A stretch of DNA of 64,000 nucleotides from Artemisia argyi. Its lineage: Eukaryota; Streptophyta; Magnoliopsida; Asterales; Asteraceae. Each line of letters opens with the position of its first letter. Position 1 is the first letter of the stretch. The position numbers and the translations under genes were made by a program. Location of the stretch: NCBI GenBank assembly GCA_030686995.1, contig CM060692.1:124635796-124699795 (forward strand). Direction: 5' to 3'. Shown here in pieces: positions 1-11,537 of the stretch. Below the pieces are notes generated by a model that made no database searches, was not told where the DNA came from, and worked only from the letters and a program-made list of their open reading frames with translations.

Positions 1-565
1 TTCTACCCGAACCTTTTCAATAGTAAAACCCGACCCATTAAGTAGGGGTATCTCAACAGTGAGATTATCCTTAAGTACCTCATCTGCCTTCACTTCAATC
101 AAGGACCTAGTAAAACTACTTCTGCCCCAATATTCTAAGCACATTTGACTATTATAAGAAGCTAACATTTTCGGCGTACCAATCATCAGAGAACATAGCA
201 AAGGGAACATCATGTAATTTAACCCATGATGGATAGTCAAATCCTTTTTAAGTAAATTAGTGTTCAAAGTTCAGGATTTAAGAATAATAGGAACATATCT
301 AATCATCTATGACATGTTTTCAAGAACATCTTCAACATCTTTCTATGTGGAAAAATTAAAGAAAAAGAAGCTCTTGGCATTCATCATGACCTTTTAGATG
401 TCATACTTAGCCCACGTATTACATACATAATAATCAACAACCGGGAAGGCAATACATTTACCAAGGAAATAGCCATAAAGAGTGTTTTCAAACTTGGTGT
501 TTACTTCTTCAACCACTTTCATAAGGACAGTATGGTCAACTCTTCAACCTCTTCAACCACTTTCA
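1..565 (-). pseudogene. Degenerate LINE ORF1 fragment, DUF4283 type
   Basis: Translating the minus strand gives a recognisable but broken stretch, with blocks such as FENTLYGYFLGKCIAFPVVD, WAKYDI, PIILKS, YWGRSSFTRSLIEVKADE and IPLLNGSGFTIEKVRVE. This matches the DUF4283 domain that precedes a zinc knuckle in ORF1 of plant non-LTR retrotransposons. Stop codons fall after WAKYDI and in the following segment, and the frame changes, so it is not functional. It runs off the left edge, so the zinc knuckle is outside the window. A short duplication (TTCAACCACTTTCATA repeated at about 511 and 556) lies at its upstream end. Copia A inserted just beyond it. Family call is from recalled motifs, not a search. 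Confidence 0.7.
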
Positions 566-610
566 TAGAATGGGAAGGTTTGGGATATGATTTGGGTTAA
601 ATGTGATATT

Positions 611-1346
611 TGTTAAAAGTTAGGTATAAATATTAATAAGTAAATGACTAGTATCGAACCCGAGACCTCGGGATTGCACACTTTACAAACAAGAATAAAG
701 TAAATAAATATATATATGTTATATGTATCGTATATATATATTTATAAACACTTGAGGGACTAAATAATCGTTAATATTAAATGTAAGTATTAATTATTAT
801 TAAAGGACGAAAGAACGAGGACTAGAATGTAACTTGGGAGTCAAGAAAGATCTAGAACACCCCTTGGGTGCCTAGGCCGGTCGAACCCAACCCATGTGGG
901 TCGACCCATGCATGTCTTGTGCTCCAAGGATTCATCTAGTATATATACAAGGCCAAGGATTAGAGTTTCACATCTCTTGTGCACACACACAAAACCCTAA
1001 AGTTTTCCTTGTCTCTTTTCTTCCTTTGGCCGATCGACCCTCACTCCCATAAGGGTTTTAGGATCGATTTTTTCTTAAGAAAACTTGTGTTTACGTTTAC
1101 TTGCATAAACCTTTATTCGTTGGTAGTTTGCGTGTACAAGAACGAGGTAATTACTTACTTTAGTAATTATCAAGAGATCGATAAACAAAACGGTAAGGGG
1201 TTTATCATTGATCTATTTTACACAAGTTCAAGGTTTATTGAAGTGCTTCGGGTACGTTTACTATTTATGTTTTAGTTAATCTTTATACGTGTTATTATTG
1301 ATCCTTGCTTCCGCGTATGTGCTATATTGATTGTCAAACTCTAACA
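611..1346 (+). repeat. 5' LTR of Copia A
   Basis: Begins TGTTAAAAG and ends CTCTAACA, directly followed by the primer-binding site. It matches 24693-25428 over the same 736-bp length. It has a TATA box near 940 and a CA-rich stretch near 980. The 98-codon frame at 979-1275 occurs in both LTRs and is not a gene. Confidence 0.95.
940..947 (+). promoter_or_regulatory. Likely TATA box of the Copia A LTR
   Basis: TATATATA in CTAGTATATATACAAGG, roughly two thirds along the LTR, where a U3/R boundary is expected. The same motif is present in the 3' LTR near 25022. No transcript evidence. Confidence 0.5.
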
Positions 1347-1347
1347 G

Positions 1348-1361
1348 TGGCATCACGAGCC
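1348..1361 (+). other. Primer-binding site of Copia A
   Basis: TGGCATCACGAGCC begins two bases after the LTR end. It is a variant of TGGTATCAGAGCC, the site in plant Copia elements that pairs with the 3' end of initiator methionine tRNA. Confidence 0.75.
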
Positions 1362-2973
1362 ATGGATAACATGTAATTGACTACTAAAACGTAATAAAAA
1401 TCGTATCTTTAATTGTTTTAGATACATGTTTTTTCTTGGGTTTTCTTTAAATTTTTTTATATAAAATTTAAAACCCTAACCCTAATTTTAGGGGGGTCGA
1501 TTTCCACTTCAAAACCCTAATTAGGGTTTGTGGTTTTCTTGATCAAATTGTAATCACATAGAAACCCTAGGTCTTAAACCGGTTTTTGTGAACGTACTTG
1601 TGACATATGTGCTAATTGTTAGGTTAATCCATGACGAAACATGCATGTTAGTCATGGATCTTGTTTGTTTATTTATATGTCATATGTTTTAAATAGATCT
1701 AAAATTGGGGAAGACTCCAATACATATTAAAATCAATTTATATGCTATGTGGTATGTATATTATCTTTGGCCTACGCAATTGATTCGTCAATGCATGTGG
1801 CTCTCCTCCATTAAGAGGAGAAGGCCTTAGGTGATTACATGCATAATTATACCTAGAATTGATTTTACTAGGATCTTTTTAACAAGGTTTGCATGTGGCT
1901 AATTGTTTCACGTTGTTATTATTAGTTGTTTATTTTTCTTTAAATTACTTGTTTTTATTGTTTTCTTAATTGTTTGACTTGATGTAAGCAATAAAAAGGG
2001 TGATTTTCATAAAAGAAAATAATATGGACTAATAACGGTGAAACAAAAGGTGATAAAGTAAGAATCTTGCAAGGTCTTAAGTGCCGATAGTGGTCCGATT
2101 CGCACAGTAATCAGCTCCCAGGCGAGACTAGCAAAATTCAAACTTTATTACATAATTTTGAGATTGAATCCATAAACTTTTGCTTGATTGATGTTTTGTA
2201 CGAATATGCTTTTAAAATTAAGTCCTTTAAGACGATATTCATAACCGTGATTTGAAGGCTTAGAAAAGAGCCTTAGAGTCTGCCTTGGTTATCACAATCT
2301 TGAATATGTCTTAAACGAATTACTTTTAAAATCATAATTGTAGAAAGTCATCTTAGGGTTTTTTTTAAACCTCAAGTAAAACTTTGGGTATTAATTTCAC
2401 GAATTGGTAATAAAAAGGTTTTGAAAACTTATGCTATAAAGATGAGTGCATGCATCTTTATACATATTTTGATTTACACATCAAAATTAAATAACCTTAT
2501 AATTTAAGTTACATGCCATCTATCTATAAGAAACACTTGGAATTTTAATTTAGTAAACGTGAGACCTAGGCTAAATTACTATAACAAGGTAAAATTCTTT
2601 TAACGCGTGAGACCATAATTGTAATTTTATAGTTTCTAAGGTAGACGACTTAATTAAGTTTTGTGTGAGACCTAGAACTTAAGGCATGAGATGGGATGAA
2701 ACATGCTTACAAGGCAAATTGATGAATCAATTTGATGTAATTCCCATAATGATCTAGGAATTGGAAATCTTGTTTGCCAATTATTGTTCGACAGATTACT
2801 ATCTTTTGTACTTTCACCACTAGCAGATCAACTAATGTGGTGGAACTATGTAAAGTTAGATCCTAGGTTTTCAAGAAAATTTTGGTGGTTATATGAATAT
2901 AACTTTGGGTATTTTATTTTCTTGAAGATATTTATTATCGAAAATACTAATGTTTGAACTTTTATCTGTAGAT
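1362..2973 (+). other. Untranslated leader of Copia A
   Basis: AT-rich stretch between primer site and gag with no long open frame. It contains ACCCTAATTAGGGT-like inverted segments near 1470-1525. I see no other structure. Confidence 0.6.
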
Positions 2974-3846
2974 ATGGCTCAACCCGATACCCCATCTATG
3001 ATTTCTGCTTTCAAGAGTCATCTTGAGAGAGAAAAACTGACTGGAAAGAATTTCAATGATTGGTACCGCTCACTTAGAATTGTCTTAAGGTCGACCTGTA
3101 AGATGGATTATTTGACCGAAGAATGCCCAGCTGAGCCTGCTGCTACTGAACCAGAAGCAGTTAAGGCGGCATGGAGGGTGGAACATGCTAAGTTTAATGA
3201 GGTTGCTTGTTTAATGCTCACTAGCATGAGTGCTCAGTTACAAAAGAAGTTTGAGTACTTTTTCCCTAAAGATATGCTTGAGGTACTTAGGCAATCTTAT
3301 GAGAAACCACCTGCAGTTGAATTGTATGATGAACTGGACAAGCTACACAACTGCAAGCATGGTGATGGTAAACCAGTTGAAGATTATGTGACTGAGATGA
3401 AGGAATCTTTTGATCAGCTTCACAGAATTGGATTTGGTTACCCTGACAATGTGCAAGTGCACTTGATCAACAGGTCCCTTAACAAGGACTTTGCTGGTTT
3501 TGTGCAGAATTTCAACATGCACTGCTCGGGGAAGACAGTCTCAGAATTACTCGCACTGCTTGTTGAAAATGAGAAAAGTCTACCAGCCAAGGTCAAGGCT
3601 CCTACTCCGCAAGTGTTGGCAATTCATGGTGGGAGAATCCAGAAGAAATCGCATGTGAACAAAGGCAAAGGGAAGGGTAACAAAGGCAAGCAGGTCATGG
3701 CCTATCAACCTGAACCCAAGATGAAGCAACATCATCCTAAGCAGAAAAAGGTGAATCCACCAAACAAGAAGGATCAGGCATGTCACCATTGTCATGAAAA
3801 GGGCCATTGGAAGCGTAATTGCCCTCTCTACATTCATGACTTGTGA
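2974..3846 (+). CDS. Copia A gag with CCHC zinc knuckle
   Basis: A 290-residue capsid/nucleocapsid protein that would package element RNA in cytoplasmic particles. I chose the ATG at 2974 (MAQPDTPSM), which fits Copia gag N-termini better than the in-frame ATG at 2950. The central region (HNCKHGDGKPVEDYVTEMKE and following) is a Copia gag fold. Near the C-terminus is one CX2CX4HX4C knuckle, CHHCHEKGHWKRNC (about residues 270-283), behind a lysine-rich basic stretch. A TGA at 3844-3846 ends the frame; the protease frame at 3901 is in the same phase, so one in-frame stop separates gag from pol. Copia elements usually have a single gag-pol ORF, so this TGA is either a disabling mutation or a readthrough site; I cannot tell which. 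Confidence 0.9.
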   Translation: MAQPDTPSMISAFKSHLEREKLTGKNFNDWYRSLRIVLRSTCKMDYLTEECPAEPAATEPEAVKAAWRVEHAKFNEVACLMLTSMSAQLQKKFEYFFPKDMLEVLRQSYEKPPAVELYDELDKLHNCKHGDGKPVEDYVTEMKESFDQLHRIGFGYPDNVQVHLINRSLNKDFAGFVQNFNMHCSGKTVSELLALLVENEKSLPAKVKAPTPQVLAIHGGRIQKKSHVNKGKGKGNKGKQVMAYQPEPKMKQHHPKQKKVNPPNKKDQACHHCHEKGHWKRNCPLYIHDL

Positions 3847-3900
3847 CTCAAGAAGCAGGGGAATGAAGCTGGTAACCCCAGCTCATCAGGTGCGTTCTTT

Positions 3901-4815
3901 ATGATTGAATTATTCACTCTTACTCCTAAATTGAATTCATGGGTATATGATACGGGATGTGGCATTCATATTTGCAATACCTTGCAAGGGTTTAGAGTTG
4001 AGAGAAAGCTGGCCTATGGACAACAATTCTTGCACGTTGGTAACGGAGCACATGCAGGAGTTGAAGCTATAGGAGTTTATGATTTAGTGTTGCCTTCGGG
4101 CTTAGTACTATCTTTAAATAATTGTCATTATGCACCGTCAATTGTTAGAGGCGTAATTTCATTTTCATGTTTGTTGAACCTTGGTTTTAAGCATACTATT
4201 TCTAGCAATAGAATTTCGGTTTCTTTAAATGGTGTTTTTTATTTTAATGCTATTGCTGTGAATGGTGTCTTTGAAATTGATATGAATAATAATGATAATG
4301 CTTTTGTTAAAAATAATTCAATGTATAGCATCAACAATAAGAGAATCAAGAAAGGTCTGGATTCATCTTACCTTTGGCATTGTCGACTTGCTCACATTGG
4401 CAAAGATCGCATGAAAAAGCTGCAACATGATGGGCTTTTAGAAAAGATCAATGATGAATCATTTGATAAATGCGAGTCTTGCATTGCTGGGAAGATGACT
4501 AAGAAACCCTTTAAAAATAGGATTGAAAGGGCTAATGATCTACTTGGTCTTATTCACACAGATGTGTGTGGACCACTTAGACATGTGTCAAGGAGAGGTG
4601 CTAGCTACTTCTTAACATTTACGGATGACTACAGCCGTTATGGTTATGTTTATTTACTTAAACATAAGCATGAGGTGTTTGAAACATTCAAAGTGTTTAA
4701 AGCAGAAGTAGAGTTGCAACTAGGAAAGAAGATTAAAGCTCTTCGATCCGATAGAGGTGGTGAATACCTAAGTCAAGAGTTTATAGATTACTTAGCAAAG
4801 GTGGGAATTGTCCAG
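3901..4815 (+). pseudogene. Copia A protease and integrase, ended by a frameshift
   Basis: Starts with an aspartic-protease active-site region (VYDTGCGIHICN, where DTG is the catalytic triad). Next come the pre-integrase HHCC zinc-binding motif (LWHCRLAHIGKDRMKKL to CESCIAGK) and the integrase core with its first two catalytic acidic residues (HTDVCGP and LRSDRGGEY). Around 4810-4815 the frame shifts by one base. The C-terminal part, including the third catalytic residue region before RRNRTLQD, is read in the other frame (the one open at 4875). Integrase would splice element DNA into the host genome. With this break no full-length integrase is made unless a ribosome shifts frame. Confidence 0.9.
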
Positions 4816-6649
4816 CACCTACTTCTCCATATACTCCACAACAAAATGGTGTATCTGAAAGAAGGAATCGTACATTGCAAGATATGATACGATCTATGTT
4901 TAATCTAACAACTCTTCCTTACTCGTTTTGGGATTATGCCTTGGAATCTGCAGTTCGCATTTTAAATATGGTTCCAACAAAGAAGGTTGATAAGACTCCA
5001 TATGAGGTATGGACTGGAAAAGCTCCTAACTTGTCTTATCTAAAGGTCTGGGGTTGTGAGGCGTATGTTAAACGTGACTTAGCAGACAAACTCCAACAAA
5101 GATCTGTAAAGTGCATCTTCGTAGGATACCCTAAGGAAACTATGGGTTACTACTTTTATTACCCAGCTGAAAACAAGGTTTTTGTTGCAAGGTATGGAGA
5201 CTTCTTAGAAAAGGAGCTCATATCTCAAGAATTCAGTGGGAGAGTATATGATCTGGAAGACGATCATGAAGATGTAACACCTTCTGAAAACACTAGCCAA
5301 CTTCCTGAAGAACCTGAAAGTTTAGGTCCTCCACCGGAAGTTGAAGTGGTTCCCGTTCGCAGATCATCTAGATCTGTGAAGGCTCCTACACGTCTATGTC
5401 TAAATGTGGAGTGTGATGACAACTTGATAGGGGATCTTAATGAACCTACAAGTTATAAAGCTGCTATGAATAGTCCTGAAAAGGAAAAAAGGCAGGGAGC
5501 TATGAATGGGGAAATGCAATCCATGAAAGACAATGATGTCTGGGAAGAAGTAGACCTACCTCCGGGTGCCAAGCTAGTTGGGAGTAAATGGCTCTACAAG
5601 AAAAAGACTAATATGGATGGCATTGTACATACCTATAAGGCCCGTTTGGTAGCTAAAGGCAATACTCAAACTTTTGGTGTTGACTATGAGGAGACCTTTT
5701 CTCCTGTAGCTGACATAAGGGCTATTAGGATTCTTATAGCCATAGCCGCTTACTATGACTATGAGATTTGGCAAATGGATGTCAAAACCGCCTTCTTGAA
5801 TGGTAGCCTAGATGAAGACATCTATATGGCGCAGCCTGAGGGGTTTGTGAATCCAGAATTCCCAGATCGTGTATGCAAGCTTAAAAGATCCATTTATGGA
5901 TTAAAGCAAGCATCACAACAATGGAATAAGAGATTTGATAGTGAAATTAAGAAGTATGGATTCACTCAAAATCTTGATGAGCCATGTGTATATCACAAAG
6001 CTAGTGGGAGTAATGTAATTTTCCTTATATTATATGTCGATGACATATTGATCATGGGAAATGACATTCTAAGTTTGCAAAAGGTTAAGGCATATCTTAG
6101 AAGTTGTTTTTCTATGAAAGATTTAGGGGAAGCTGCATTTATTCTGGGAATCAAGATATATAGAGATAGATCTCGGCGATTAATTGGATTAAGCCAAAGT
6201 GCTTACATTGATAAAATATTGAAGAGATTCAGTATGCAAAATTCCAAGAAAGGATATTTGCCGATGCAAGAGCAACATGGCTTGAGCAACAAAGTTTGTG
6301 CTTCAACACCTGAAGAGGTGCAACGCATGAAGAAAGTCCCTTACGCTTCGGCTGTGGGATCTATAATGTATGCGGTGAAAATCAAAAGGCCTGATGTGGC
6401 GTTTGCTCAGAATTTAACCAGTCGATATCAGCAGAATCCAGGTGAAAAACACTGGACTGCTGTTAAGAATATTCTTAAGTACCTTAGGGCTACTAAAGAG
6501 ATGTTCTTGGTTTATGGGGGTACTCCATCTGTAGAGCTTGATGTAACAGGTTACTGCGATGCTTCTTGGAAAGGCGATAAAGATGATACGAAGTCTCAGA
6601 CGGGTTATGTCTTTGTCATTAATGGAGGAGCTGTTGATTGGAGGAGCTG
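4816..6649 (+). pseudogene. Copia A reverse transcriptase and N-terminal half of RNase H
   Basis: Open from about 4816 to the B insertion at 6650. It begins with the integrase C-terminus (TLPYSFWDYALESAVRILNM, GYPKETMGYYFY). The RT domain follows (VGSKWLYKKKTNMDGIVHTY, QMDVKTAFLNG) with the catalytic box YVDD at 6033-6044 (FLILYVDDILIMGN). RNase H begins at TGYCDASWKGDKDDTKSQTG and stops at VDWRS, where Copia B starts. The remainder resumes at 23502. Confidence 0.93.
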
Positions 6650-7047
6650 TGTAGGACCTTAGATATATCAACTTTATCACAAATATAAGAACTAGATGAA
6701 GTAAAGATGGTGACTTGATGAGATATAGGTGTGGTGTTAATAAGTATAAAAGAGAGGTAAAGATGAAGAGAACTTTTATTCATAAAACACACACAATACA
6801 CACACAAGCACACCTTACAAATGAGAGGTAAGGTACCTTATATAGTACCATACATAGGCTTTGATGGGCTTGGGCTTGGACTTGGTTACATGATTAGATA
6901 ACAAGGCTTATGAAACATAGCACATAACATATTAGCTTGCCAAGTCCAAAGCCTAATGACTAAATAATTAATAAACTTAACAAACGACACAAAGTTACAA
7001 TATGAGAATGACCATCACTTCTATATAAATATATTTTAATGCTAACA
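6650..7047 (-). repeat. 3' LTR of Copia B
   Basis: 398 bp, matching 23104-23501. On the minus strand it is preceded by the polypurine tract at 7048-7059. Confidence 0.93.
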
Positions 7048-7059
7048 ATCTCCCCCTAA
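7048..7059 (-). other. Polypurine tract of Copia B
   Basis: The minus strand reads TTAGGGGGAGAT immediately before TGTTAGCATT of the 3' LTR, a classical plus-strand primer for LTR retroelements. Confidence 0.85.
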
Positions 7060-9606
7060 GGGGTGGTCATTCGAATGATGCTCCACGTGAGTGGATCTTC
7101 CGTGTTCTTTGTCTTTAACTTTGTGTGTCGTTGTAGAATAGTCTTTAGTCTTTGTTCCTTCATGCTTTGTGATCTTTGATAACTGAATTTTCATCGTTCT
7201 TTGTTCCTTTGTGATGTGGAGTTATCTGCCTTTCGTCACTTCTGAGTCTGTGGTGGTTGTTAGCCATTCCAACATGCTCATACATCTTTGGACTTTGATA
7301 TTCATATGCACGTAGTTCCCTTTATTTCACTATGATCTTTAGTCTTTATACTTTGTAGATTCTTCTTATTGGCGTAGAATCCTTTTTAGAACTTTGTGTT
7401 GTATAGATCTTTGAGGGAGCTTTCTTTAACTTTCAGATGTATGTATGAGCATGTGGAATCTGTCGCCATGGAGATGAAGTGTCCCTGCATATAAACAGTT
7501 AGCAATAAAACATCCGGTACTTACAGATAAGAATTAGAGATCGTCAACAGCATAGTGTGAAGACTTCTTCTAACCCTTACCAAGGCCGTTCCCATGTCAG
7601 ATACTCTCGAGAGAGCTTACAAGACCTACTAAGTAGCTCAATGACTGGGTGAGTCGCTGGGGATCACTCCACGACTGTAGACCATTTGAAACCACCGCGA
7701 ACACTAAGCGTAACCCTTAAAGAATTACTGAAGTGACCTGCTGTCAGGGCTGTTTGATGTTGACCCTGGCAGGAATTTCCATTCAATCATTGAGAATCAC
7801 AAAAGTGAATCCTCTCATAAATGTTCTGGCAGATTGCTAAGATCTGCGTAGGACTCTTAAGTTTACATCTGGTGTCCTTAATGATGAACAACCAGTGTAG
7901 AAATATCATGTGTTCCTATGAGATCTTTTGATGAATCTCGGGGCTCTAGACTCGATAAGTGCACATTTGGTTTCCTATGCGGAGATTAGGGAGAGGTCTC
8001 CTGCTTCAATATCAACCATCTCTAAGAGACAGGTCGATAGATTACACCGGTTCCCCGTGAGAATGAAACAAGCTCTTTTAAGAGAACTTGAGTGGTTAAG
8101 AAGGTTTAGTGCAGTGCGTCACTGGGTCCATGACGTCTTTGTCTTCAATACCGGTGTCACCTTAGTAACAACCAGTAGCATATGAGTTGAACCCGGTGTC
8201 TGCCCTAAGGTTGAACATTTGGAGGGCTATTTCTTTTCACCTTTTTCATAACTTTTCTTTTTAATTCTTCAACCCCTTCTTTCTCCTTTCTCATTTTCTC
8301 CTTTTTTCAATCATACCTAAGGACTTCTAATTCTAATCTATTGGATTTGTCCTTGGGTAGATCCCTCCGACTCTGGCGGATCATAGGACGGTTTTTCCTA
8401 ACCTTAGTCACCTTATAACTCCATGACTATCCTATAATTGCCATGAAACCATTTATTGAAAATCTCTCAAAGTGTTTATGATAATGAAACACTTTGTTGT
8501 TACCACTTTGAGAGTTTTGCAGCTTTTGAAGGACTCCCCCTTCACATGTGCTCATGAATTTTTAATAAATTTGCACATGCGTGAGGAGTTTGCACTCTTT
8601 GAATTGATCCACTTTCAGTGAACATGACCGATTCGAGACACGCTTACATCACTAGTTAGACTAGCTTGAAATTATTACCCGTCCTGGTCAAGTCCAACGA
8701 AAGTCTCTCGATACGGTACATTCTACTCAGACAAGTCCTATTCGAGACACGCTTACATCACTAGTTAGACTAGCTTGAAATTATTACCCGTCCAGGACAA
8801 GTCTTTTCGATTACTGACATATTAAGTTTCGTCAATCATTGGTACTTTCTGAGTCGAGCTCTTTTGAGATTCAGTCACAAGCTTTAAACATCTTAGATCA
8901 CATTTTAATCATGTCTTCTCCACCTCAAAAATAGCATATCGTGATATTTTTGATATCAACTGATTAAGAAAAAGCTTTTTGGAGAGAAAGACAGATTCGA
9001 TTTAGCATGAATTTGGAACATTTTGTTTTTGAACTCCCCCTTAATGATAGCACATTATAAAATTAATTAAGGGTTTTGAGGGAGTTATCTTGAGCACTCA
9101 TTTGAAAGATTTTGAGAAATCTTTTGAACAATCTTGAAAAAGTGCTCAAGATTATATTATGAAAACGAGTTTATGCTTGAAATCTTTTTCGTTTGTTTAG
9201 ACTCGAACTTTTTGAAAAAGAGTTCGTCTTTGAACGTACGAGTCCTTGATTTGAAATAATCAGAAGTCATTAATTTAAGTCCGGGTTTCGTACTGAGGTA
9301 TACGAAGCCATTGTGAAGAAACTTCTGAGAAACGACATGTTTTAGAAAAACATTTTAAAAAGAACTCCCGCTCAAGCATCTGTACATGTCCGTATCATTG
9401 TTGAATGACATTTCTAGAAACGTACAGAATATTGATTTATACGAGAGACATGTCGTGAGAAGAATATTTTTGGATTTTTTGATTTTATATTGTTTTTGTA
9501 TTTTTTGAAAATTTTATATTTTTGTATTTTGTTTTTGTTGGTTTTTCAAATTTTGTATTTTGCTTTTTCAAAAATATTTACAGCGAAGCGATTTTGAGAA
9601 CATTTT
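7060..9606 (-). other. Long 3' non-coding region of Copia B
   Basis: About 2.5 kb between the RNase H stop and the polypurine tract with no convincing ORF; long 3' segments occur in some plant Copia lineages. It contains a 64-bp direct repeat (8631-8694 and 8740-8803, starting ATTCGAGACACGCTTACATC) 109 bp apart. T- and A-rich runs near 9470-9560 follow. The open frame at 7928-8185 shows no recognisable domain. Confidence 0.6.
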
Positions 9607-10230
9607 TCAAGAAGATTCGAGAAGACGTTCTAGCTCCTCAGGAGTTAGGCTTCGCATGCCAATTCGTCGAACTAAATAGTCAAACCGTTCTTTTGGAAGG
9701 GCTTTAGTAAATAGATCGGCGAGTTGATAATCAGTCTTAACGAAAAATAATTCAACAGTACCCTCTTCCATGTGTTCTTTGATGAAATGGTAGCGGACTT
9801 TGATATGCTTCATCTTAGAGTGATGTACAGGATTGCACGAGATGGCCATGGCACTTTTTGAGTCACAATACATAGGTATTCTGTCAAAAGTAAAGCCATA
9901 ATCTGTGAGCTGTGTCCGCATCCAAAGAACTTGGGCACAACACGCAGATAGAGACACATACTCGGCTTCAGCGGTTGATAGTGCAGTACAATCCTGTTTC
10001 TTTGACGACCAGCTTACTAGCTTTTCACTCAAAAATTGTGCTCCACCTGATGTACTCTTTGCTGTAACTTGATCATCGGCATGGTCTGCATCTGAAAATG
10101 CTGTTAGATTAAACCCCGAATCCTTCGGATACCAAAGTCCCATGTTAATGGTGCTTCGTAGGTACCGAAAGATCCGTTTAATCTCTTTGAGCTGAAGTTC
10201 GGTAGGCTTTGCCTGAAACCGTGCTAACAA
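9607..10230 (-). pseudogene. Copia B RNase H
   Basis: RNase H domain with FSDADHADDQVTAKSTSG, STAEAEYVSLSACCAQVLWM, MYCDSKSAMAISCNP and the end-of-pol block YQLADLFTKALPKERFDYLV. Stop at 9607. It overlaps the RT frame by about 50 bp in a different phase, so a frameshift near 10230 separates it from RT. It would remove the RNA strand of the RNA-DNA hybrid during reverse transcription. Confidence 0.92.
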
Positions 10231-11107
10231 GCAAACAGCAAATTGGTCGGCTAGCAGTTAGGTACATGAGAGAACCGATCATGCTCCGATATTTTTTCGG
10301 ATCGATGGGTTTCCCAAACAAATCAGCACCTATTTTTGGTGAAGTGACCATTGGTGTACCAACAGAATCACAGTTTTCCATTCCATGTTTTTTCAAAACC
10401 TCTATTGTATATTTAGCTTGATTGATAAAAATACCACGAGGGGATTGATGTATTTGTAAACCAAGAAAGAATTTTAGTTCCCCCATCATGGACATTTCAA
10501 ATTTGCTTTTCATGAGATTTTCAAACTGTTTTGAATGGTTGGGATTGGTTGATCCAAAAATAATGTCGTCCACGTAAATTTGAACGATCAAAATGTCATC
10601 TTTGAATTTTTTGATAAACAAGGTGTCATCAACCGTTCCTTTTGTGAAATTGTTTTTAAGCAAGAAAGATGATAGTTCGTCATACCACGCTCTTGGAGCT
10701 TGTTTTAAACCATAAATTGCTTTCTTAAGCTTGTAGACGTAGTCTGGATGATCTTTGTCGATGAATCCCTCTGGCTGACTCACATACACTTCTTCTTTCA
10801 GAGTTCCATTCAAAAAAGCTGTCTTAATGTCCATCTGATAGACTGTGATGTTTTTGTGAACTGCATAGGCCAAGAAAATCCGTACTGCTTCAATTCTAGC
10901 TACAGGCACGAATGATTCCTCGAAATCAATCCCTTCTTCTTGTGGATATCCTTTAGCCACGAGACGAGCTTTGTTGCGAATGACAGTCATTTCCTCATCC
11001 AGTTTGTTCTTCCACAACCACTTGGGATCAAGAACTCGTTTATCAAGTGGTCGTTCAACAAGTTCCCAACTGTCATGTAACAGGTACTGAAGAAATTCCT
11101 CCTGCAT
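10231..11107 (-). pseudogene. Copia B reverse transcriptase
   Basis: RT_2 domain: [60 protein letters not shown] and the catalytic YVDD (10565-10576, [10 protein letters not shown]). It continues to [13 protein letters not shown], then loses frame near 10230. Further frameshifts lie upstream in the poorly conserved linker at 11108-11537, where two short frames carry fragments of the same polyprotein. Confidence 0.92.
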
Positions 11108-11537
11108 CGCTTCAATTCAAGGGTTTTCTGCCATTGCTTCCCGAATGTTCTTTGGTTCTTTGAGGCTGATTGAGCAAACATAAATGCACAATTCGAGATC
11201 GGTGGCAAGTTGTCTCCTTGTCTTAACTGGCTTTGAAGGTTCACCAATAACATGTTCTATTGGATGGTCTTTTGTCCATTGAAACGTAGAAGGGGTACCT
11301 TGGGTGTAACGAATGTGTGTTAGATGGTTCTTGTAACCTTGAAGAAGATTCAGCAGAGTCTGTTGCAAATGGGTTTTCAAATACTTCTTCTTCTAACGCA
11401 ACATCGTTTGAATTATTTGTTGGTTCTTCTTGAAAATTTGTGTTTTGGTTTTTCTCATCAACTCTTGGTAGTTCAGTTTCAAGTACTGGAGTGGCTTGAG
11501 TAGATGTAGATGATGTTGAGGTAGTTGGTGCTTCAGC

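Noticed and set aside
979..1275. 98-codon frame, repeated at 25061-25357
   Set aside because: It lies within the two LTRs of Copia A and is duplicated because the LTR is; no domain.
7928..8185. 85-codon plus-strand frame
   Set aside because: Antisense to Copia B in its 3' non-coding region, no recognisable domain or composition.
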